Source: Streptomyces gobiensis
Lineage (GTDB): Bacteria; Actinomycetota; Actinomycetes; Streptomycetales; Streptomycetaceae
DNA: 64,000 nt
Reading direction: 5' to 3'
NCBI RefSeq assembly: GCF_021216675.1
Contig: NZ_CP086120.1
Location: forward strand, 744,001 to 808,000
The translations under genes were made by a program, and so were the position numbers. The notes below the pieces were generated by a model. The model was not told the origin of the DNA, did no database searches, and saw only the letters and a program-made list of their open reading frames with translations. Shown here piece by piece: positions 55,393 to 63,637 of this stretch (position 1 is the first letter of the stretch; each line of letters starts with the position of its first letter).

Positions 55393-56077
55393 TGCCCGGC
55401 AGTCCGATGGGCACACCACAGCCCAGGACCTCAAGCGGGGGTTTGGCGAGGACCGCGTCAATACGCTGATGGGGTCTGACCGGCTCCGAGGTGTGTTCAG
55501 CGCCCCAGGGCTTGACCGCCCAGCCGTCCTGGAGCCCGGCCGTGAGGCGTGTGAAGGAACGGCCGCCCGGGGGTTCGTTGAGGTCCCCGGCGGCCACCGC
55601 ACACAGCGGGTCGGTCGCCGCCAGCCGGTCCAGCAGCATGCCCGCCTGGGCGTAGCGCTCATCCTCCGACAGGCTCAGATGGCAACTGATGACCGAGAGC
55701 CGAGCAGTGTCGCCGAAGCGCAGGACGGCGGTGGCGAAACCGCGGCGGTGCAGTCCGGGGGTCTGGGGCAGCAGCACATCCTGGGTGCGCTCGATCGTGG
55801 CGCGCAGTGAGGACAGGATCATCGTCCCATTGGCGGTGGCGCCGCCGGTGACATAGACGAGTTCGGAGAGCCGGGCGAGCCGGGCCGCATGCTTGCGCCA
55901 GCGGAAAAACCGCGGCGCCTCCTGAACACAGACGACATCGGGGGCGCACGCCCGGATGATCCGGACGAGCGCCCCCACATCGTCCCGCATGGAGCGGATG
56001 TTGTAGCTGAGCAGGCGGACCACGGCGGAACCATCGGCATCGGTGCGAGATGCGGGCAGGTCCGCGAGCGTCGTCAT
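55313..56077 (-). CDS. Endonuclease/exonuclease/phosphatase family protein
   Basis: A metal-dependent phosphodiesterase fold. Motifs in order are LLSYNIRSMRDD, VVCVQEAPRFF (catalytic Glu), VISCHLSLS, AAGDLNEPPGG (Asp/Asn) and TDHLPVLAAL (Asp-His). The 254-aa protein has no signal peptide. The substrate may be DNA, an inositol phosphate or a lipid. The ATG has no SD. TAACGT lies 6 bases upstream, within the 17-bp gap after glkA. Confidence 0.88.
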   Translation of the reverse strand: MTTLADLPASRTDADGSAVVRLLSYNIRSMRDDVGALVRIIRACAPDVVCVQEAPRFFRWRKHAARLARLSELVYVTGGATANGTMILSSLRATIERTQDVLLPQTPGLHRRGFATAVLRFGDTARLSVISCHLSLSEDERYAQAGMLLDRLAATDPLCAVAAGDLNEPPGGRSFTRLTAGLQDGWAVKPWGAEHTSEPVRPHQRIDAVLAKPPLEVLGCGVPIGLPGITWPDLRAATDHLPVLAALRIPAGSP

Positions 56078-56089
56078 GCTCTTACGTTA
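56078..56089 (-). promoter_or_regulatory. -10 element for leaderless endonuclease-family mRNA
   Basis: On the minus strand, TAACGT (56089-56084) precedes the ATG by 6 bases. Its -35 would lie inside glkA. Confidence 0.45.
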
Positions 56090-56094
56090 GGGGC

Positions 56095-57036
56095 TCAGCC
56101 CTGTCGTGCGAGGTCGGCCGCACCAACTAGTCCGGCCTTACCGCCGAGTTGGGCACCGAGCACCTGGGCGTGCGGGCGCCACTGGCTGCCGACGAGCCAG
56201 CGGCGGAAGGACTTACGGATCGGGTCGAGGACCAGATCACCCTCGTCCGAGACGCCGCCGCCGACGATAAAGGCGGACGGGTCGAACAGCGTGGCCAGGT
56301 CGGCCAGGCCCGCGCCCGCCCAGCGGGCCAGCTCGCGGAAGGAGTCGACGGCGACCGGGTCGCCCTGGCGGGCGGCCTGGCTGACGTGCTTGCCCTGGAT
56401 GCCCCCGGGGGTGCCGTCACCGAAGGACAGCAGAATCCCGGCGGCTTCGGGGGTGGCGGCGGCGCGCTGCCGGGCGTAGCGAACCAGCGCGCGCCCGGAG
56501 GCGTACTGCTCCCAGCAGCCCTGGCTGCCGCAGCCGCACAGCAGGCCGTCCGGGACGACCCGGATATGGCCGAACTCAGCGGCGACACCGAAGCGGCCGC
56601 GGTGCAGCTTGCCGCCGATGATGATGCCGCCGCCCAGACCGGTGCCGAGCGTGATGCATACGACGTCGTCGTGGCCCGACCCCGCGCCGAAGCGGTACTC
56701 GCCCCAGGCCGCGGCGTTGGCGTCGTTCTCGACGATGACGGGCAGCCCGACGCGCTGCTCGACCTTGTCCTTGAGTGCTTCGTTCCGCCAGTCGATATTG
56801 GGCGCGAAGAGCACCGTGGCGCGCTTGTCGTCCACATATCCGGCGGCGCCGATGCCGACCGCCTCGACCTCGTGCTCAGCGCTGACCGTACGGACCGCGT
56901 CCGCGATGGCGTCCACGACGCCCTCAGCGGTGTGCGGAGTCGGCACCTTGCAGGTCTCGAGGATCGATCCCTCCTCGTCGACCACGCCAGCCGCGATCTT
57001 TGTGCCGCCGATGTCGACGCCGATGGTGAGTCCCAT
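56095..57036 (-). CDS. glkA: ROK family glucokinase
   Basis: Phosphorylates glucose and, in Streptomyces, mediates carbon catabolite repression. The ATP motif is IGVDIGGTKIAAGVV, the catalytic Asp is in VENDANAAAWGEY, GTGLGGGIIIGG binds the sugar and phosphate, and the ROK zinc motif is CGCGSQGCWEQYASG with an upstream His (EFGHIRV). The ATG at 57036 with GAGGGA upstream gives 313 aa. The upstream frame to 57237 is rejected. Confidence 0.96.
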   Translation of the reverse strand: MGLTIGVDIGGTKIAAGVVDEEGSILETCKVPTPHTAEGVVDAIADAVRTVSAEHEVEAVGIGAAGYVDDKRATVLFAPNIDWRNEALKDKVEQRVGLPVIVENDANAAAWGEYRFGAGSGHDDVVCITLGTGLGGGIIIGGKLHRGRFGVAAEFGHIRVVPDGLLCGCGSQGCWEQYASGRALVRYARQRAAATPEAAGILLSFGDGTPGGIQGKHVSQAARQGDPVAVDSFRELARWAGAGLADLATLFDPSAFIVGGGVSDEGDLVLDPIRKSFRRWLVGSQWRPHAQVLGAQLGGKAGLVGAADLARQG

Positions 57037-57121
57037 GTGTCCCTCAGTTATTCGGTCGAGCCCCGCTGTGCTTAACCGTACCGGAGGGGTATGGGCCTGG
57101 GCGGCCGGTGGCGTCCGACGC

Positions 57122-57604
57122 TCAGTCCAGATCGATCCGTTCCGACCCGGAAGGGCCATCACCGTCGTCGCCCTGGTCCCGCGGTTCCCGGGGCTCCGGC
57201 GCCCGGCGTGCTTCGTCCTTGGTCCAGCGCTGCTCATGTCCCTCGACGGCGGCGCGGTAGGCGGCGAGCAGCTCGGAGCCGGCGGCGGCGAGGTGCCCGA
57301 AGACCTCGGGGTTGCGCTCGACGAACGGCTGCGCGACCGACTTGGCGTCCTCGGCCAGCTGCCGGGCCAGCTTCTCGGCGTTTTCCGCGGCGGCCTGCCC
57401 GGCCGCCTTCCCGGCGGCTCCAGTCAGCGGTCCGGCGATGTCGGCGAGCTTCTCGGCGACGGTGTCCACGAGCTTGCGCAACTCCTCGCCCGCGCTGCCG
57501 GGCGGGGCACCGTACTGCTCGCGGCGGCGTGCCTGCTCGGCAGCGAGGTCCTCGGCACAGGCGGCGGCCCAGGCGTCGGCTTCCGGCTCAGTGGCATCGC
57601 TCAT
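57122..57604 (-). CDS. DUF5304 family protein
   Basis: A 160-aa actinobacterial protein of unknown function. The N-terminal segment EADAWAAACAEDLAAEQARRREQYG precedes a long amphipathic Ala-rich helix (LVDTVAEKLADIAGPLTGAAGKAAGQAA). It ends in an acidic, Pro/Arg-rich tail. AGGAG lies upstream. It precedes glkA by 85 bp on the same strand. Confidence 0.88.
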   Translation of the reverse strand: MSDATEPEADAWAAACAEDLAAEQARRREQYGAPPGSAGEELRKLVDTVAEKLADIAGPLTGAAGKAAGQAAAENAEKLARQLAEDAKSVAQPFVERNPEVFGHLAAAGSELLAAYRAAVEGHEQRWTKDEARRAPEPREPRDQGDDGDGPSGSERIDLD

Positions 57605-57650
57605 AGCTGACTCCTGCGGAGGCGAGAGAGCTTTCCTCTGACCCTACCGG

Positions 57651-58856
57651 TCACCGGGGCACCGGCCACAGACCGGGGTCCGGGACGAAGCGGACCGCCA
57701 GCTCCCCCTCGGCCAGCCGCGCCCCGGCGACGGTACACCGCCGCAGCGCCCCGTCCAGCGGCAGCGCCCGCCGGAACGGCCCAGCGGTGACGATCACTTC
57801 GTCCCCGCGCCGTACCAGGGAGAGCTGTTCCTTGACCGCCCCGGGCAGCGGCAGCCGCCAGACCAGCTCCGCGTCCTGGGCGAGCCGGTCCTCGACCCAT
57901 GGCACGGGACGGGCCGCCGGGGCGCCGGGTACGGGTGCGCCCAGCCCCGCCAGCTCGGCGGCGTCACGCGGCGCCCGGCCCAGATTCGGCAGCTCCCGGA
58001 GCGGTACGGGGCCCAGGGCGTCCCGTATCTCCTTGCAGGCGGTCTGCTGCTCGCCGGAGAACCCGGCCAGCCAGGGATCGCAGGAGCCGGTCGGCAGCGT
58101 CCGGTTGGCGATGACCACATCGAGCGGCAAGCCGTGCAGGGCGAGCCCGGCGCGGGCGCTGTCCACCGTCCGGGCGGTGGCCGGTCCCGGGTCGACGACC
58201 AGCCGTACCGAGGTGCCGGGGGCTTCGATGACGCGCTGTACGGCGGCCAGCTCCCGCTGCCACCGCTCGGCGGTCTCGTACAGCCACCGCGCGGGCATCG
58301 GTACCCCGGCCAGCTGCGCCAGCACCGGGCGCAGGGCCCGGGCCGCCTGCCGCTCGGCGGGCACGAGCCGCTGGAGGTACCGGCGCAGCTGCTCGGGCAG
58401 CCCGAGCAGCCGGATGGCGTCCTGGACGGGCGGCAGGTCGACTACGACCGTCTCCCACGCCCCGTTCTCGTAAGCGCTGCGCAGCGCGTGCAGCGTGGCG
58501 AAGGCCTCCGCGCCCGGCAGCTCGGTCAGCTCATCGGTGTCGAGGGGCCGTGCCCCGAGCATGTCCAGCGCACCCTGGCTGCGTTCCTGCAGTGCGGCGG
58601 CCTGGCTACGGAAGTGCTCGCCGGAGTCGATATGGATGACCGGGAGCTCCGGGGCGGCCAACTCCGCCGCACCCTTCCGGTCCGCGCTGAGCAGCACGGT
58701 GCGCCGACCGTGCTCGGCTGCCGCCTGGGCTGTCGCGGCGGCCACGGTCGTCCGGCCGGCACCGGCCGCTCCGGTGACCAGGACCGTGCGCGGCGGTTGG
58801 GCTCTGGCGGGGTCTTCGTCCGGCACGTCAGCGGCTGGCACGTCAGCGCCTGGCAC
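57651..58856 (-). CDS. ArsA/GET3-like ATPase with Arg in Walker A
   Basis: A P-loop NTPase of the ArsA family, 401 aa. The P-loop reads TGAAGAGRTTVAA, with Arg35 where the family has Lys. Other family elements are ETVVVDLPPVQDAIRLLGLPEQLRRYL and VVIANRTLPTG. The N-terminal 20 residues derive from a short DNA repeat at the junction with the SRPBCC gene. No arsenic genes are nearby. Pairing with the lipid-binding-fold gene upstream suggests membrane or lipid-linked work, but this is inference. Confidence 0.85.
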   Translation of the reverse strand: MPGADVPAADVPDEDPARAQPPRTVLVTGAAGAGRTTVAAATAQAAAEHGRRTVLLSADRKGAAELAAPELPVIHIDSGEHFRSQAAALQERSQGALDMLGARPLDTDELTELPGAEAFATLHALRSAYENGAWETVVVDLPPVQDAIRLLGLPEQLRRYLQRLVPAERQAARALRPVLAQLAGVPMPARWLYETAERWQRELAAVQRVIEAPGTSVRLVVDPGPATARTVDSARAGLALHGLPLDVVIANRTLPTGSCDPWLAGFSGEQQTACKEIRDALGPVPLRELPNLGRAPRDAAELAGLGAPVPGAPAARPVPWVEDRLAQDAELVWRLPLPGAVKEQLSLVRRGDEVIVTAGPFRRALPLDGALRRCTVAGARLAEGELAVRFVPDPGLWPVPR

Positions 58857-58857
58857 G

Positions 58858-59316
58858 TCAGCCTTTGCCGGCCGCGTCGCCGGATTCGACGCGCTTCTTC
58901 AGGCCGTCCAGGGCCCGGTCGATGATGACCTTCTCCGCCTTGCGCTTGATCATGCCAAGCATGGGGATCTTGACATCGACGGTGAGCTGGTAGGTGACCT
59001 CGGTGCGCTCGCCGCCGCTCAGCGGGGCGAGGTGATAGGAGCCGTCGAGGGCGCGGAGCATCTGGGACTTCACCAGGGACCAGCGGACCTCATGGGCACC
59101 GACCCACTCGTAGCTGAGGGTGTGCTCATCCTTGATGGCCCCGGCGTCCAGCAGCAGCCGGACCTTCTCAGCGCGGCCCTGGTCGTCGGTGGAGACCACC
59201 TCGGCCTCCTTGACCTCGCCGGTCCACTCCGGATAGCGGGCGAAGTCGGCAATCACCCCCATGACTTCGGCCGGTGCCGCGTCAATGGTGATGCTCGACC
59301 TGGTGTGTTCCGCCAT
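58858..59316 (-). CDS. SRPBCC (START-like) lipid-binding fold protein
   Basis: A 152-aa single-domain protein with a helix-grip fold: SSITIDAAPAEVMGVIADFARYPEWTGEVKEAEV at the N-terminus, then a beta sheet (VRLLLDAGAIKDEHTLSYEW), and a C-terminal helix (IKRKAEKVIIDRALDGLKKRVE). This matches polyketide cyclase/dehydrase-like proteins that bind a hydrophobic ligand. GGAGGAG precedes the ATG. Its stop is one base from the first GTG of the ArsA-like gene. Confidence 0.9.
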   Translation of the reverse strand: MAEHTRSSITIDAAPAEVMGVIADFARYPEWTGEVKEAEVVSTDDQGRAEKVRLLLDAGAIKDEHTLSYEWVGAHEVRWSLVKSQMLRALDGSYHLAPLSGGERTEVTYQLTVDVKIPMLGMIKRKAEKVIIDRALDGLKKRVESGDAAGKG

Positions 59317-59391
59317 CGCTGTGGCTCCTCCGATGACCCGTATGCCGCCTGGCTTGCGCTGGAAGGCTACCGCGCCGTCGCGGGGCAGCCG

Positions 59392-60162
59392 TCACCACTC
59401 CAGGGCATAAGGGGTGCCGGTGGCGTTGAAGTGGCCAACGTTGACGCATTCCGTCACACCGATGCGCATCCGCTGGGCAAGTGGCTGATGGACATGGCCA
59501 AAGAGGGCATAGCGCGGGCGCACCGCGTGGATGGCCTCCAGCAGCGCCGCGCTGCCGCGTTCGAAGCGGCGGGCGACGGTGTCGTAGCAGAGCTCGGGCA
59601 CCTCGGGCGGGATGTGTGAGCACAGCACATCGACCTCGCCCAGGGCGGCGACTTTCGCTGCGTAGGTCTCGTCGTCGATCTCGTACGGGGTGTTCATCTG
59701 AGTGCGCAGTCCGCCGCCGACGAACCCGACGACCAGCCCGCCGATGTCCACCGTCTGCCCGTCCAGGACAGTGGTGCCAGGACCGGCGTATTCAGGCCAC
59801 AGTTGCGGGATATCGACATTGCCGTAGGTGGCGTACGTCGGGGTCGGGAACGCGGCGAAGAGCTCGGCGTACTGCCGGCGCACCGCGGTGTCGATCGCGG
59901 CGGCCTGGTCCACGCCCGCCCACAGTTGCCGGGAGAACTCGCGGGCCTCCGCAAAACGGCGGGCGGTGCGCAGCGCGACGACGCGGTCGGCGGCCTCGAC
60001 TCCGAAGAGCTCCGGGAAGATGCCGCGTGAGTGGTCCGCGTAGTCGAGGAAGAGGACCAGGTCTCCCAGGCAGATCAGCGCGTCCGCGCCCGCACCAGCC
60101 TTGGCGAGGTCCTGACTGTTGCCGTGCACATCACTTACTACGTGAATCCGCGTACCTCGCAT
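59392..60162 (-). CDS. Metallophosphoesterase family protein
   Basis: A calcineurin-like phosphoesterase, 256 aa. Motifs in order are IHVVSDVHGN (DxH), LICLGDLVLF (GD), TYGNVDIPQ (GNxD), VLCSHIPPEVPEL (His), and LFGHVHQPLAQ (GHxH). The two-metal site is complete. The ATG lies 6 bases after TAGGGT, so the mRNA may be leaderless, although TAGG could act as a weak ribosome site. Confidence 0.9.
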   Translation of the reverse strand: MRGTRIHVVSDVHGNSQDLAKAGAGADALICLGDLVLFLDYADHSRGIFPELFGVEAADRVVALRTARRFAEAREFSRQLWAGVDQAAAIDTAVRRQYAELFAAFPTPTYATYGNVDIPQLWPEYAGPGTTVLDGQTVDIGGLVVGFVGGGLRTQMNTPYEIDDETYAAKVAALGEVDVLCSHIPPEVPELCYDTVARRFERGSAALLEAIHAVRPRYALFGHVHQPLAQRMRIGVTECVNVGHFNATGTPYALEW

Positions 60163-60174
60163 GCGCCTACCCTA
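60163..60174 (-). promoter_or_regulatory. -10 element for metallophosphoesterase mRNA
   Basis: On the minus strand, TAGGGT (60174-60169) precedes the ATG by 6 bases. It overlaps a possible weak SD, so the leaderless reading is less sure here. Confidence 0.35.
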
Positions 60175-60430
60175 GATCGTCGGCGGTCCGCCGGGGAGGG
60201 GGCGTCGACCTGCGGTTACTTCTCGGTTACGGAGCGCTTGGGTTAAGGTTCGGGGTGCGCGACGCCAGGCGTGTGACACAGCGAACATCTCTGCTTCACC
60301 CCCTATCCGGACAGCCATACCGGTGGGTAACGTCCGGGCCGTCCAAGTCAAGATCTGATGATCTTGGAGCGAGCCAACGGAGGCCGACCCACAGCGGCCC
60401 CTGTTCCGGCGCCAATGAGGAGCAGCAGTC

Positions 60431-62230
60431 TTGCGCGAGTTCAGCCTTCCGGCTCTGTACGAGGTCCCCGCGGACGGAAACCTGACCGATCTGATCCGCC
60501 GGAACGCCGCTCAGCATCCCGATGTCGCGGTCATCGCCCGCAAGGATCCACGGGACGGCACCCACTGGCAGGATCTGACCGCGGCCGAGTTCCTGTCCGA
60601 GGTGCAGGCGGTGGCCAAAGGACTGATCGCCGCCGGTATCCAGCCAGGTGACCGGATCGGCCTGATGTCCCGCACCCGCTATGAGTGGACGCTGCTGGAC
60701 TTCGCGGTCTGGAGCGCGGGCGGGGTCACCGTGCCGGTGTACGAGACCAGCTCACCGGAGCAGATCGCCTGGATCCTGGGTGACTCGGGCGTGGTCGGCG
60801 CCTTCGTGGAGACCGAGGAGCACGCCGACGCCCTACGGTCCGTACGGGACCGACTGCCGGACCTCAAGGACATCTGGACCATCGAGGACGACGCGGTCGC
60901 CGGACTGTCAGCCGCCGGTGCGGAGATCACCGACGCGGCCCTGGACGAACGCGGTTCCCTCGCCAACGCCGACTCCCCGGCCACCATCGTCTACACCTCG
61001 GGTACCACGGGCCGCCCCAAGGGCTGTGTGCTGAGCCACCGCTCGTTCTTCGCCGTCTGCGGCAATGTGGTCGAACGGCTCAAGCCCGTGTTCCGCACAG
61101 GCGAGAGCTCGGTGCTGCTCTTCCTGCCCATCGCGCATGTCTTCGGGCGGTTTGTGCAGAACGCGGCGGTCATGGCGCCGATCCGGCTGGGCCTGGTCGG
61201 TGATATCCAGAATCTCACCGACGACCTCGCCAGCTTCCGGCCGTCCCTGATCCTGGGCGTGCCCCGGGTCTTTGAGAAGGTCTTCAACTCAGCGCGGGCG
61301 AAGGCACAAGCCGACGGCAAGGGCAAGATCTTCGACAAGGCCGCGGATACCGCGATCGCGTACAGCAGGTCGCTGGACACCGGCTCAGGCCCGTCGCTCG
61401 GGCTGAGGCTCAAGCACAAGCTCTTCGACAAGCTCGTCTACGGCAAGCTGCGCGCGGTACTCGGCGGCCGAACCACCCACGCCATCTCCGGCGGCGCTCC
61501 GCTGGGCGAGCGCCTTGGCCACTTCTACCGGGGCATCGGCTTCACCGTGCTGGAGGGCTACGGTCTGACGGAGACCTGCGCGCCGACCGCGTTCAACCCC
61601 TGGGACCGGCAGAAGATCGGCACAGTCGGCCAGCCGCTGCCGGGATCGGTCCTCCGTATCGCCGACGACGGTGAGGTGCTGGTGCACGGCGATCACCTCT
61701 TCACCGGCTACTGGAACAACGAGGCGGCGACCAAGGAAGCCATCGTCGACGGCTGGTTCCACACCGGTGACATCGGCACCCTGGACGAGGACGGCTATCT
61801 CGCCATCACCGGCCGTAAGAAGGAGATCCTGGTGACAGCGGGCGGCAAGAACGTCGCTCCGGCGGTCATCGAGGACCGTATCCGTGGGCACGCGCTGATC
61901 GCCGAGTGCATGGTGGTCGGCGATGGGCGCCCTTTTGTGGGGGCGCTGATCACCCTGGATGAGGAGTTTCTGCCCCGCTGGGCGGAGGAGCACGGCAAGT
62001 CCGGGCTCTCGCGCGCGGATCTGCTGGCCGACGCGGATCTGCTGGCCGCCGTACAGCGGGCGGTGGATGACGGTAACGCGGCGGTGTCGCGGGCCGAGTC
62101 GGTGCGGAAGTTCCAGGTGCTGCCTACGCAGTTCACCGAGGAGTCGGGGCACATTACGCCTTCGCTGAAGCTGAAGCGGAACGTTGTGGCGAAGGACTTC
62201 GCCCCCGAAATAGAGTCCCTGTACGCCTGA
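60431..62230 (+). CDS. Long-chain fatty acid-CoA ligase (FadD15-like)
   Basis: Activates fatty acids through acyl-AMP to acyl-CoA. A 599-aa ANL enzyme: AMP motif IVYTSGTTGRPKGCVLSH, LEGYGLTETCAPTAFNP, GWFHTGDIGTLDEDGYLAITGRKKEILVTAGGKNVAP with the C-terminal hinge and catalytic Lys region. TTG start with GAGGAGC upstream. The 268-bp gap to the divergent phosphoesterase gene holds its promoter, which I could not place exactly. Confidence 0.95.
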   Translation: MREFSLPALYEVPADGNLTDLIRRNAAQHPDVAVIARKDPRDGTHWQDLTAAEFLSEVQAVAKGLIAAGIQPGDRIGLMSRTRYEWTLLDFAVWSAGGVTVPVYETSSPEQIAWILGDSGVVGAFVETEEHADALRSVRDRLPDLKDIWTIEDDAVAGLSAAGAEITDAALDERGSLANADSPATIVYTSGTTGRPKGCVLSHRSFFAVCGNVVERLKPVFRTGESSVLLFLPIAHVFGRFVQNAAVMAPIRLGLVGDIQNLTDDLASFRPSLILGVPRVFEKVFNSARAKAQADGKGKIFDKAADTAIAYSRSLDTGSGPSLGLRLKHKLFDKLVYGKLRAVLGGRTTHAISGGAPLGERLGHFYRGIGFTVLEGYGLTETCAPTAFNPWDRQKIGTVGQPLPGSVLRIADDGEVLVHGDHLFTGYWNNEAATKEAIVDGWFHTGDIGTLDEDGYLAITGRKKEILVTAGGKNVAPAVIEDRIRGHALIAECMVVGDGRPFVGALITLDEEFLPRWAEEHGKSGLSRADLLADADLLAAVQRAVDDGNAAVSRAESVRKFQVLPTQFTEESGHITPSLKLKRNVVAKDFAPEIESLYA

Positions 62231-62246
62231 CCGCCAACTGCGGTGG

Positions 62247-62425
62247 CTTTCCCCTAACCACCCCTTCCCGAAACTGTGGGCTACCGCCCCCAGACCCCCA
62301 CGGTCACTCGGGCCGCCCGAGGGGCGGCACGGGTGGGCACAACACCGCCCACCGGCCCGCACCCGCCCACCCCCGGGCCCGGGGCAAAGCCCCGGTTCCG
62401 GGAAGGGGCGGGAATTGGGGAACCC
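62247..62425. repeat. Modular GC-rich intergenic repeat (inverted copy)
   Basis: Lies between the convergent acyl-CoA ligase and glycosyltransferase genes. It begins ccccttcccgaaactgtggg and ends gggaaggggcgggaattggggaac, the reverse order of the copies at 23896 and 30610. It includes gggccgcccgaggggcggc and gggcccggggcaaagccccgg palindromes and the cgggtgggcacaacac core. Confidence 0.75.
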
Positions 62426-63586
62426 CTAGAGGAGAGCCCGGAGGCGTTCGGCTAGGAGGTCCCAGCGCCACCGCTCCTCGACCCAGTCCCGACCCCGCTC
62501 CCCCATCCGCCGCCGCAGCGCCGGATCCCGGAGCAGCGCGGCAACGCGCTCAGCGATATCCTCCGCACCACCACTGCCACCCCGCACCACCCACCCGGTC
62601 TCCCCCTCCAGTACCGCGTCCGGCGCACCGCCCGAATCGCCGGCGATGACCGGCAACCCGGTGGCGGACGCCTCCAGATAGACGATGCCGAGCCCCTCCA
62701 CATCGAGCCCGCCCCGACGGGTCCGGCAGGGCATCGCGAAAACATCGCCCGCGCCATAGTGCGCGGGCAGCTCCTCCCACGGCACCGCCCCGGTAAAGCG
62801 CACCGCGTCAGCCACCCCGGTCCGCGCCGCGAGCCTCCGCAGCTCCTTCTCATACGGTCCGCCGCCAACGATCAGCAGCACCGCGTCCGGCACCTCGGCC
62901 AGTATCCGCGGCATGGCCAGGATCAGCGTGTCCTGCCCCTTGCGCGGCACCAGCCGGGAGACACAGACGACCACAGGGCGCTCGGTCAGCCCGAGCCGCT
63001 CCCGCACCACATCGCCGCCGGAGCCCGGGTGGAAGGTCTTCTCATCGACGCCCGGAGGCAGTTGGACCATCCGGGCCGCCGCCTCGGCGGTAAGGGCCTC
63101 GGCGATACGGGAGCGGGTGTACTCACCGAGATAGGTCATGGTGTCCACGGCCTCGCCGATCCGCCGCAGCAGCCCCCTGGCAGCCGGAAGCCGCGCCCAG
63201 CCCGCCTCATGCCCGTGCGTGGTCGCCACCAGCCGCCGCGCTCCCGCCCCACGCAGCGCGGGGGCCATCAGGCCAAGCGGCGCGGCCGCCCCGAACCACA
63301 CCGCGGAGCAGTCGTGTTCCCGCAGCAGGGACACCGCCCGGCGGGTCACCCGCGGCGTCGGCAGCAGCATGGTGGCGCGGTCACGTACCACGGTGAACGG
63401 CTGCTCCGCGTCGAAGCAGGCGGTGGCCGCGCGGCCTTCCTCGGTTCGATTCCAGGTGGAGGCGTAGACGACGACCCGCTCGGGGTCCAACCGCAGCGCC
63501 ATGCTGTGCAGGAACGCCTGGATACCGCCGGGTCGGGGCGGGAAGTCATTGGTGACAATCAACGTCTTGCGCATCGGCTTGTGCAT
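62426..63586 (-). CDS. PimB-like GT4 mannosyltransferase
   Basis: A GT-B glycosyltransferase resembling PimB', which adds the second mannose to phosphatidylinositol mannoside. The N-terminus has LIVTNDFPPRPGGIQAF. The donor region has VCVSRLVPRKGQDTLI, and the EX7E motif is in EGLGIVYLEASATGLPVIAG. I choose ATG 63586 (386 aa): TAGTGT lies 8 bases upstream. GTG 63598 is an alternative start. Lipid or capsule mannosylation is likely. Confidence 0.9.
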   Translation of the reverse strand: MHKPMRKTLIVTNDFPPRPGGIQAFLHSMALRLDPERVVVYASTWNRTEEGRAATACFDAEQPFTVVRDRATMLLPTPRVTRRAVSLLREHDCSAVWFGAAAPLGLMAPALRGAGARRLVATTHGHEAGWARLPAARGLLRRIGEAVDTMTYLGEYTRSRIAEALTAEAAARMVQLPPGVDEKTFHPGSGGDVVRERLGLTERPVVVCVSRLVPRKGQDTLILAMPRILAEVPDAVLLIVGGGPYEKELRRLAARTGVADAVRFTGAVPWEELPAHYGAGDVFAMPCRTRRGGLDVEGLGIVYLEASATGLPVIAGDSGGAPDAVLEGETGWVVRGGSGGAEDIAERVAALLRDPALRRRMGERGRDWVEERWRWDLLAERLRALL

Positions 63587-63600
63587 CGGCCATGACACTA
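63587..63600 (-). promoter_or_regulatory. -10 element for leaderless GT4 mRNA
   Basis: On the minus strand, TAGTGT (63600-63595), 8 bases, then ATG 63586. The opposite-strand -10 of the GT87 gene lies 25 bp away. Confidence 0.45.
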
Positions 63601-63624
63601 CCGGGCCGGAAATCGGCCAGCGGG

Positions 63625-63637
63625 TACGGTCAAGGGT
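63625..63637 (+). promoter_or_regulatory. -10 element for leaderless GT87 mRNA
   Basis: TACGGT, 7 bases, then ATG 63638. It is back to back with the GT4 promoter. Confidence 0.5.
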
